Positions 8,564-15,123 of a stretch of DNA of 48,889 nt are shown here, one piece after another. The notes beneath the pieces were generated by a model, which was not told where the DNA came from, searched no databases, and saw only the letters and a list, made by a program, of their open reading frames with translations. Positions within the stretch are counted from its first letter, which is position 1. Every line of letters begins with the position of its first letter. The position numbers were made by a program, and so were the translations under genes. Location of the stretch: the NCBI GenBank assembly GCA_964371945.1, contig CAYJPA010000043.1:1-48889 (forward strand), written 5' to 3'. Source of the DNA: CAYJPA01 sp964371945. Lineage in GTDB: Bacteria; Chloroflexota; Chloroflexia; Thermomicrobiales; UBA6265.

Positions 8564-9502
8564 ATGACTCTTCGCGAGAAGATCGGGTACGGATTCGTAC
8601 CGCAAAATGCCAGAACCGCGCTTGATACGATTGTCCGGGCAGAAGCGGCAGGCATTCCGACCGTCTGGAACGTGATGCCGGCGCTCGGGCGTGACACCTT
8701 GACGCTCTTCGGCGCAGCGGCGGTCAAAACTGAGACGGTCAAACTCGGCACGGCAATACTTCCGGCGTTCACTCGGCACCCGGTATCGGTCGCCACCCAG
8801 ATGCTGACGCTCGAGGATCTAGCTCCCGGCCGGTTTCGGCTGGGCATTGGCACCGCGCATCAGCGCACGATGATTCCCGCGTACGGGCTGCCATTCGATC
8901 GTCCGTTGAGCCAGCTCCGCGAATACCTGCAAGTGTTGGGACCGTTGCTCAAAACCGGTGAAGTCTCGTTCGACGGGGAGTTCTACACATCAAACGCCAA
9001 ACTCGCCAATGCTCCGGGTACACCGCTGCTGATCTCGGCCTTGCGCGAGCATGCGTTCGAGTTAGCTGGCGAGCTAACAGAAGGTGCCATTACCTGGCTA
9101 TGTCCGATCTCGTATCTCGAAGAAATCGGACGTCCCGCGTTGATTCGCGGCGCCCAGAGAGCCGGCCGGCCGGCGCCGCCGCTACTTGCGCATGTGCTTG
9201 TTTCGCCGCGGGCGGATCGCGATGCTGTTCGAGCAGCAGCGCGGGTTAATCTTGGGTACTACGCTTCGGCAGTTTTCTACCAGCGGATGTTCGCCGCGGC
9301 GGGGTTCCCGCTTGATGACGATCTCGCGATCCCGGACGTGTTGATCGATACCCTGGTCGTCAGCGGCAGTGACAGCCAAATTGAGGATGGTCTCCGAGAG
9401 CGGATCGAACGCGGCCCGGACGAGTTGTTGTTGAGCCTGGTGCCAAGTGACGATCTCCGCGCCGACGAAGACGCTCTCTTCGAGATCATGAGCAGAATCT
9501 AG
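8564..9502 (+). CDS. LLM-class flavin/F420-dependent oxidoreductase
   Basis: Second luciferase-like oxidoreductase, 312 residues from ATG 8564. GGAGGA at 8549-8554 gives 9 nt spacing to this ATG; GTG 8561 is also possible, and a GTG at 8540 lies before the ribosome binding site so is unlikely. Seen: an ARTALDTIVRAEAAGIPTVW helix near the N-terminus, a KLGTAILPAFTRHPV strand, and APGRFRLGIGTAH, the typical cofactor-side loop. It is divergent from pdxA2 and followed after 37 nt by a LigB-type dioxygenase, so these two may act on the same compound, possibly an aromatic one. Confidence 0.9.
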   Translation: MTLREKIGYGFVPQNARTALDTIVRAEAAGIPTVWNVMPALGRDTLTLFGAAAVKTETVKLGTAILPAFTRHPVSVATQMLTLEDLAPGRFRLGIGTAHQRTMIPAYGLPFDRPLSQLREYLQVLGPLLKTGEVSFDGEFYTSNAKLANAPGTPLLISALREHAFELAGELTEGAITWLCPISYLEEIGRPALIRGAQRAGRPAPPLLAHVLVSPRADRDAVRAAARVNLGYYASAVFYQRMFAAAGFPLDDDLAIPDVLIDTLVVSGSDSQIEDGLRERIERGPDELLLSLVPSDDLRADEDALFEIMSRI

Positions 9503-9539
9503 CAGTTGAGCTCGACTTTAGGTTCGGGAGGTTGGAACA

Positions 9540-10397
9540 ATGTCGCTTGTGTTTGCGGCGATGGCGCCGCACGGATTCTCGTTGATTCCACAAATGCGTG
9601 AGGACGCGGAGGGTGGTCTGCAGACCCGGGCCGCGCTCGAGGAAATGGGACGGCGATGCAAAGCATCCGCGCCGGATGTGATCGTGATCGCGACCCCGCA
9701 CGGTTTCCGGGTCAACGGCTCAATTTGCCTGTATGACGCTTCTCGTGGGGCCGGTACGCTGCGTTGGGATGGACGTCAGGTCGAGCAGAACGTTCCGTTC
9801 GACCAATCGTTCTCGAGTTTGCTGGCCGAGACGGCTCGCGGTCGAGGCGTGCCAATCGCGGTCGGCAGCTACGCCGGCGGGGGTCCGCATGGAGTGCTGC
9901 CGCTTGATTGGGCGGTGATCACGCCACTCTGGTTCGCGGCCTTTCCGCGCGACATGAACGGTCGCGGCGATGTATTGGCAAGTGCGGGGATCGTCGACGA
10001 TGGACCGACGGTCGTGGTTGTCTGTCCGGCTCGCGACCTCTCATCGGGCGATCTGGTCGCGTTCGGCGAGGTGCTCGCGGACGCAGCGGAAAAAGATGGT
10101 CGACGGATAGCCTACATCGCTTCCTGCGATTGGTCGCACAAGCACAGCGCGGAGGGACCATATGGGTACAGCGACGTTGCCGCGCCGGCCGATGCCAAGA
10201 TCGTTTCGGCAATGACCGACGGCGATCTCAGCCGCCTTATGAGCATGACTCACAGCGAGGCCAACGAGGCCGCCATGGATGGTCTCGCCCAAACGCTAAT
10301 CCTGGCCGGGGTGATCAATAGAACGGGATTGGTCTGCGATCTGCTGAGCCACGAAGCTCCCACGTACTACGGCATGATCGTCGCGACTTACCAATGA
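9540..10397 (+). CDS. LigB-type class III extradiol dioxygenase
   Basis: Protein of 285 residues resembling the catalytic B subunit of class III extradiol ring-cleavage dioxygenases. Likely Fe(II) ligands are H11 (MAPHGF), H54 (TPHGF) and a Glu near 240-243 (HSEANE); H200 in CDWSHKHS matches the catalytic His position. The start has GGGAGG 9 nt upstream. Some LigB-fold proteins are not ring-cleavage enzymes (for example MEMO-like proteins), but the His pattern here is that of the dioxygenases. It lies in an operon with the LLM oxidoreductase, which would suit hydroxylation followed by ring opening. That pathway is inference. Confidence 0.85.
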   Translation: MSLVFAAMAPHGFSLIPQMREDAEGGLQTRAALEEMGRRCKASAPDVIVIATPHGFRVNGSICLYDASRGAGTLRWDGRQVEQNVPFDQSFSSLLAETARGRGVPIAVGSYAGGGPHGVLPLDWAVITPLWFAAFPRDMNGRGDVLASAGIVDDGPTVVVVCPARDLSSGDLVAFGEVLADAAEKDGRRIAYIASCDWSHKHSAEGPYGYSDVAAPADAKIVSAMTDGDLSRLMSMTHSEANEAAMDGLAQTLILAGVINRTGLVCDLLSHEAPTYYGMIVATYQ

Positions 10398-10502
10398 AGC
10401 ACTTGAAGCACTGTGCCATGCACACGGTGCAGTAACCGTTGCGATCTAGACAGCCATTTGACAGGGTAATCGTCGTTATCAAGATCATTCACATCGAAAT
10501 GT

Positions 10503-10514
10503 CGTATTAATACG
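10503..10514. promoter_or_regulatory. 12-bp perfect palindrome before Cys-rich gene
   Basis: CGTATTAATACG reads the same on both strands and ends one base before the ATG at 10516. It is AT-rich against a GC-rich background and lies where an operator would sit. A TTGACA hexamer is at 10458-10463 but has no convincing -10 at the right distance. The regulatory role is inference only. Confidence 0.35.
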
Positions 10515-10515
10515 G

Positions 10516-10883
10516 ATGGCGCCAAAGAAGCCTCGGATGGACGGTTACCGGTTCGATCATCTGACGAAGAAGCTCGCCGAGGGTCGGTCCCGTCGCTCCG
10601 CACTCAAGATGATAGGCGCGGCGATCGGCTCTGGGTTGCTCCTTGGACCTGGAGGATCGGACGCGGCGGTCTGCCGGCCGGACGGCACATCCGCTCGAAA
10701 AACGGCGGCTGCTGTACGAGCAATTGCGGTCCAAAAGACATGGCGGGACGGCGTCGATGTGGGTGCCCGGCGACTTTTTCGCAACGGTGTATGACGCGGA
10801 TGACGGATGCGACGACCCATCGCGTTCCGCGCAATTCGGTCACGGTCAAGCTGGACGCTGTATCGAACTTCAGGAAGATCTGA
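10516..10883 (+). pseudogene. frameshifted Tat-exported Cys-rich protein
   Basis: The first frame encodes a Tat signal (SRRSALKMIGAAIGSGLLLG) followed by AAVCRPDGTS, then loses its pattern at about 10692. From there the next frame reads SKNGGCCTSNCGPKDMAG, then RRRCGCP, and stops at 10881-10883. Supplying one base before position 10693 gives TGC (Cys) and joins the two halves into a Cys-rich domain of the kind seen in secreted Chloroflexota and actinobacterial proteins. This looks like a single-base deletion, or a sequencing error. ATG 10537 is the more typical start than ATG 10516. The 3' part overlaps the opposing glycosyltransferase remnant. Confidence 0.65.
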
Positions 10884-11478
10884 ATCCCATTCTCGTAGCA
10901 CCGTGGCGCCTTCCATGAAGCGGATCGGCCACCAATCACTCATCCGAATGAGCAGATCCCAATCGGCAAAAGCACTTGCGTACGCATCGAACCCGCCGAG
11001 GCGACGTGCGGGCCACGCCCGGTGCATCATCGCGTTGGAGGAGATGAACGGCGTTTGCGCGCCGAAAAGGCCATTGGCCCGGCTCCGGAATGTTGATCAT
11101 CGAGAGCTGCTCGTCGACGAACACGCTCTCGCCGTAGACCGCCGCAAGCGACGAATCTGCCTCGAGCGCGGATCGGAGCATACGGAGATGCCCAGGCTGC
11201 CATAAGTCCGTGTCATCGCAATAGGCAATCAACTGGCCCTGGGCGACGAGCAAGCCTCGCTGCCTCGCGGCGCCCCTGGACCGGTCGCCGATCGAAAGGC
11301 GGCTAACCGACACGTCGATCGCGGGTTGCCGAACTGGTGTCGATGCGCTGTGGTCGACAACGATGATCTCAACTTCGCCGCTCGCTTGTGAGACCACTGA
11401 TGCAACGGCTCGCTCGAGGTGATCTGGACGGATTCGAGTGCAGATGAGGACGCTCACGACTGGAAGCGGCGTCATCAC
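10557..11478 (-). pseudogene. frameshifted GT2-family glycosyltransferase
   Basis: The 5' half, from 11478, encodes a GT-A fold start (VVSVLICTRIRPDHLERAV), a Gly/Arg-rich GAARQRGLL helix and an AYCDDTDLWQPGHL acidic motif typical of family 2 transferases. After PEPGQW, near 11070, the frame becomes unlike the family. The continuation is in another frame: GLFGAQTPFISSNAMMHR, then RLGGFDAYASAFADWDLL, which is the conserved second half with its DWDL motif. One extra base in the region explains the shift. The family-like part ends near 10810; the open frame runs to 10557 but its tail is probably meaningless because it lies opposite the Cys-rich gene. The gene is either inactive or misread. Confidence 0.65.
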
Positions 11479-11570
11479 GCTCGAGCTGTTGTCGACGCGG
11501 CTCCTGACTTCCTTTCAGTACCGGGAAGCGCAGTATTCGATGGATCGGTAAACAGAATAACAAGTCGAAT

Positions 11571-11600
11571 CCGACAACAGGCTCGGCTCAACGCTAAGAT
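11571..11600 (+). promoter_or_regulatory. candidate promoter for M24 peptidase
   Basis: A -35-like CCGACA (11571-11576) and a -10-like TAAGAT (11595-11600) are separated by 18 nt. This would start transcription about 47 nt before the ATG at 11654. It is based on consensus matching by eye. Confidence 0.35.
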
Positions 11601-11653
11601 AGTCACGTGCGGCTGAACGTGGGTCTTTCGTGGGTGAGGGATCGGGAGAATCA

Positions 11654-12769
11654 ATGTTGACGACTGATGGTTGCAGAATGCGGCAAGAGCGCTTTATCGA
11701 GATGCTGGAACGAAACGATCTTGATGGCGCGTTGATCAGCGATCCGCGCGAGATCTACTACCTCACCGGCCTGTTGATCGAGCGTTTTCCAGCCCTGCTC
11801 TATTTTGAAACCGAAGGCCAGTCATGGCTCGTGTCGCACACCCCCGATGGCGAAGCCCTGGTCGACACCCGTGAAACCTATGACGCCAGTCTGTTCGCGA
11901 CGATGAATCCCGATCCGATGCGATTGCTCGCGTATGAGGTTGCTCGCAAGGCATCCGGCACGCAACCGGTCCATAAGTTGGGCTGGCAATCTGAATCGCT
12001 GGCGAAGTTGCTGGCCGATGTCTTCGCCAGCGCGGCCGCGCCGGATGAATGGGTCGCGATCGATGACCAAGTCGCCGCGTTGGAAAAGTGCAAAGAATCG
12101 GATGAGATCGATTTGATCCGCGAAGCGATTGCCTGCTCCTTGGCGGCGTACGATGCTCATCGCCTCGTGATCGCGCCGGGCGTGTCAGAACTGGCGGTAC
12201 TGGAAGCCGGTCACCTGGCGGCGACGCTGCATGCGGGTGAAACCGTTTTTCACTCGGGGGACTACCAGTCCGGACAACCGGGCGGATTTGCGCGGGACCG
12301 CTTGATCCAGGCCGGCGAGTTGTACATCATCGATGCCTGGACCACTTATCGCGGGTACTGGTCCGATCTTTGCCGCACGTTTTCGGTCGGTGAGCCGACC
12401 GTGCTCCAGCGGGAAGTTTTCGAGCACGTTGCGGAGATTCACAGCGAAGTGCCGTCCCGGCTCGCGCCCGGCGGGCGCGGAACCGAGCTCTGGGCGTGGA
12501 TCGACAAGCGATTGCGCGAGCATCCACATCTGCGCGATCTGGGACTTCCGCATCACGCTGGTCATGGGGTTGGTCTGCGCGGGCATGAAGCGCCAGACCT
12601 CAATCGCGAACGGGAAGGCATCTTGGCAGCCGGCGACGTGGTCTGCGTCGAGCCTGGATCGTACTCGCTGGAGCTAAACGGCGGCGTCCGCCTCGAAAAT
12701 ACCTATTGGATCACAGAAGCCGGCGCGGTGCTGCTGTCCGATTATCCGTTCAATTTGACGACCGGCTGA
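11654..12769 (+). CDS. M24-family Xaa-Pro peptidase
   Basis: Cytoplasmic metallopeptidase of 371 residues, aminopeptidase P/prolidase type. An N-terminal creatinase-like domain (about 1-145) precedes the pita-bread catalytic domain. Five metal ligands are visible: D227 (YIIDAW), D238 (YWSDLCRTF), H304 (HAGHGVGL), E333 (CVEPGSY) and E348 (RLENTY). ATG 11654 follows GGGAG with good spacing; a GTG at 11630 precedes that site and is less likely. It would remove the residue before proline or hydrolyse X-Pro dipeptides. It stands alone and ends 2 nt before the opposing GNAT gene. Confidence 0.92.
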   Translation: MLTTDGCRMRQERFIEMLERNDLDGALISDPREIYYLTGLLIERFPALLYFETEGQSWLVSHTPDGEALVDTRETYDASLFATMNPDPMRLLAYEVARKASGTQPVHKLGWQSESLAKLLADVFASAAAPDEWVAIDDQVAALEKCKESDEIDLIREAIACSLAAYDAHRLVIAPGVSELAVLEAGHLAATLHAGETVFHSGDYQSGQPGGFARDRLIQAGELYIIDAWTTYRGYWSDLCRTFSVGEPTVLQREVFEHVAEIHSEVPSRLAPGGRGTELWAWIDKRLREHPHLRDLGLPHHAGHGVGLRGHEAPDLNREREGILAAGDVVCVEPGSYSLELNGGVRLENTYWITEAGAVLLSDYPFNLTTG

Positions 12770-12771
12770 TC

Positions 12772-13545
12772 TCAGTAGTCGATCTTGAGCAGGCGAGCCG
12801 GCGTGTGCATCCCGGCTTTTTCGAGCGTGCGTTTTGAATTGTGGTTGTAGTACCAGCAGCCGGCGATCGGCGTGATCCCGCGCCGCCGGCATTCGGCGAT
12901 TAAGCTCGCGATCGTCGCGGTTCCGACTCCGCCGTGGCGGAATCGCTCGATTGTGTACATGCCGACGCTGGCGATTGCCTCGTAGATGGTGCTTCGTTCC
13001 ATGATTCCGAAACCGACGATCTCGTCCCGGCGTCGGGTCAGGAAGATCTGGCCTGCATTGATATGCCGTCCGAGCTGGTCGAAAAAGTCGCCCGACTCAA
13101 GAGCAATCAGGTCGAGATCCGCGGAAGTGGCGACCTGTATTGAGCACTCGCGATCAATAGATGGCGGGGATCCGTTGTCATCAACCGCGAAGAAGTACGC
13201 CTGTTTCGCGAGCTGCCGGTAATCGTCGATCGCGTGCGACAGAAAGAGCTCGTCGCAGGTTGGGATGAAGGCGGATTGCACCTTTTCCAGGCGTCTCAAT
13301 CGCGCAAAAACTGCCTGCCCATGTCGTCGGAAACGTGGTTCGAGATGGAACTGGGTGATGAGATTTTCGCCGCGGATCGAGGCAAATCCGGCCGATTCGC
13401 CCGAAACGTCGATCAAGTAGTGATTGGACGCCAGTATGTGGTCTTCCAGGAATGAGTCTATTCTGGATGGAAGTGCTTCAAGATGTTGCTTGACGGCCGG
13501 GCGGACTGCCGAGAATTCGACAAGATTGAAACAAATCTCGACCAT
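12772..13545 (-). CDS. double-GNAT-domain acetyltransferase-like protein
   Basis: Protein of 257 residues. The C-terminal half is a clear GNAT domain: VGMYTIERFRHGGVGTATIA carries the acetyl-CoA pyrophosphate loop (RxxGxG/A type) at about 192-211, and NHNSKRTLEKAGM near 231-243 is the usual C-terminal helix. The N-terminal half (residues 40-120) looks like a degenerate second GNAT fold (SGESAGFASI, then ITQFHLEPRFRRHGQAVFARL). The acceptor is unknown. The start codon abuts the stop codon of the XRE-nucleotidyltransferase gene with no bases between, so the two are almost certainly co-translated and functionally linked. Confidence 0.87.
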   Translation of the reverse strand: MVEICFNLVEFSAVRPAVKQHLEALPSRIDSFLEDHILASNHYLIDVSGESAGFASIRGENLITQFHLEPRFRRHGQAVFARLRRLEKVQSAFIPTCDELFLSHAIDDYRQLAKQAYFFAVDDNGSPPSIDRECSIQVATSADLDLIALESGDFFDQLGRHINAGQIFLTRRRDEIVGFGIMERSTIYEAIASVGMYTIERFRHGGVGTATIASLIAECRRRGITPIAGCWYYNHNSKRTLEKAGMHTPARLLKIDY

Positions 13546-14760
13546 CTACGCGATCTGAACGTTCTCGGCTGAGGCCGGGGAGCTAGTCACGAAGACGGTT
13601 TGGTCGCGGTCGAGCTGCACAAGTGACGGCAGGACATAGGCCGCAACGCTCTCGTGCTCGCGATCGATCAGCCACTGCAGTGCGTCAAGCAGCTCGACGC
13701 GTGAGCCGGCGGGTTGCTCGCGGCTGAGCGTCGTCAACGCCGTCATGATCGAGGGCGAGAGCACATAGCGGCCGACAACCGCGTAGACCGTGCTCGAGTC
13801 GTGCGCCGGCTCTTTGCGGAAGACGGGATGTGCGGCATCCGGCTTCTCGACCAGGAGCTCGACCGAGCGCTGTCCACGGCGACCGTGCGCCGGCTCCAAC
13901 CGGGCGACTCCGTATTGCCTGCGAGAGTCTTTCAGTTTGGCGACCGCGATCACATGATTGCCGCCGGTCGATTGATTCACGAGCTGGCGAAGCAGGGTCG
14001 CTTCCGATCCGACACGGTCGAACCGATCGTCGGGCAGGAGTATTGCGAAGGGTCGCGGACCGATCACGGATTTTGCCTGGAGAATCGCGTGCCCGAGTCC
14101 CAATGCGGCGGTCTGCGGCACGCAGGTGAAATACTGCGATCGCTCAACAAATGGTGGACGCCGGAAAGCCCGCTCCATTTCCGGGATCTTCTCCGGCGGA
14201 AGGACGACCACGATCTCGCGGATTCTGGCCTGCATCGCTTCTGATGCGCCGCGATCGATCGCGTTGACGATGTAATCGAATGGCCACTCTCGCCATTGCC
14301 AGCCGGCGACCGGGATACAGCAAATCGAAACCTGGCCGGGTTCGCGCCACCAGTCGAGCGATTCGCGAAGCAATCGAGCTTTTGTGCGAGCGACATCGAT
14401 CACCATTTGCCGGATCATCTCGAGCTCGCGCGAGGAGAGCCCGAACTCAGTCGCGATCCGGCTGATGACAGCATCGATCTGAGGAAGCTCCTGGAGGGCG
14501 GCGACGTCGATGGACTCGATCTCGGTCCCGATGATCTCGTCGACCGGCACGCCAAATGCCTTGGCGTAGGCGGAGACGATGGCGCGCGACGGCCGGCCGG
14601 TTCCGTTCTCAACGGCGGAAAGGTATGGTTTCGAGTATCCAAGCCGAGCCGAAAGATCGGTCAAGCCAAGCCCGTGCAGGCGCCGTAACTGGCGCAGGCG
14701 CGCGCCAACTGGCAATGCAGCCTCGTCGTCGAGCGGGATGGGATTCTCTTTCCGACCCAT
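13546..14760 (-). CDS. XRE HTH fused to degenerate GalU-like nucleotidyltransferase
   Basis: Protein of 404 residues. Residues 18-75 are an XRE/Cro helix-turn-helix (LSARLGYSKPYLSAVENG). A linker (76-145) leads to a domain matching UTP-glucose-1-phosphate uridylyltransferase: ALGLGHAILQA (219-229), ILLPDD (240-245), LLVEKPDA (302-309) and VVGRYVLS (328-335). The nucleotide-binding loop is altered, with GWQWREWP where the family has GxGTRxxP, and the following Lys-containing segment is missing. It therefore probably binds a nucleotide or sugar phosphate without catalysis and acts as a ligand-sensing regulator. ATG 14760 is chosen because AAAGGA precedes it; an ATG at 14790 lies upstream of that site. 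It is co-translated with the GNAT gene and divergent from PPDK. Confidence 0.85.
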   Translation of the reverse strand: MGRKENPIPLDDEAALPVGARLRQLRRLHGLGLTDLSARLGYSKPYLSAVENGTGRPSRAIVSAYAKAFGVPVDEIIGTEIESIDVAALQELPQIDAVISRIATEFGLSSRELEMIRQMVIDVARTKARLLRESLDWWREPGQVSICCIPVAGWQWREWPFDYIVNAIDRGASEAMQARIREIVVVLPPEKIPEMERAFRRPPFVERSQYFTCVPQTAALGLGHAILQAKSVIGPRPFAILLPDDRFDRVGSEATLLRQLVNQSTGGNHVIAVAKLKDSRRQYGVARLEPAHGRRGQRSVELLVEKPDAAHPVFRKEPAHDSSTVYAVVGRYVLSPSIMTALTTLSREQPAGSRVELLDALQWLIDREHESVAAYVLPSLVQLDRDQTVFVTSSPASAENVQIA

Positions 14761-15123
14761 GCCTAGTCCTTTGCCGAAGAGCGCGGGCACGATTCATGCT
14801 CATCTAACAATCTAACATTTATTGTAGCGAGTTGGCGCAGAGATTTCCACAAGATTCGTTGACGCCTTCGACCTCCCGTATCCAGATTGTGTATTTGCCG
14901 GCACGTGAGCATATCGAATGGTGACGGAACCTCCTGAAATTCTGGAAGAATGCGAGCGCGATCCCGAAAAGAACTCACAAAAGGGACTTCACAAATGATT
15001 GATTGTTTGTTAGTCTGTTTGTAGTTGAAGAACTCGACGGTTGAAACGCCGCTTCGTGGGAGCTTTCTTACTGGAAATTTCAGTCGACCGTCGAACGGTT
15101 TCAGGATTTGGGGAGGATCAACC
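14761..15123. other. divergent control region, XRE gene / PPDK
   Basis: A 363-nt region between divergent genes. On the left are the XRE ribosome binding site, a tandem heptamer TCTAACA at 14803-14809 and 14811-14817, and a candidate leftward promoter. On the right, a T/G-rich stretch near 15000-15022 contains TTGTTAG (15007-15013), the inverse of CTAACAA in the left repeat, about 200 nt away. GGGGAGG lies before the PPDK ATG at 15124. A TTG at 15025 is in frame with PPDK but has no ribosome binding site and would add residues unlike the family. The repeats are reasonable operator candidates for the XRE protein. Confidence 0.4.
14821..14849 (-). promoter_or_regulatory. candidate promoter for XRE-NTase/GNAT unit
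   Basis: Read on the minus strand, TGGAAA (14844-14849) and TACAAT (14821-14826) are separated by 17 nt. The predicted start near 14814 falls inside the tandem TCTAACA heptamers, an arrangement consistent with autoregulation by the HTH protein. Confidence 0.38.

Noticed and set aside
10458..10486. TTGACA with a possible -10 before the Cys-rich gene
   Set aside because: The hexamer at 17 nt spacing is AAGATC; no convincing -10 exists, so no promoter is called.
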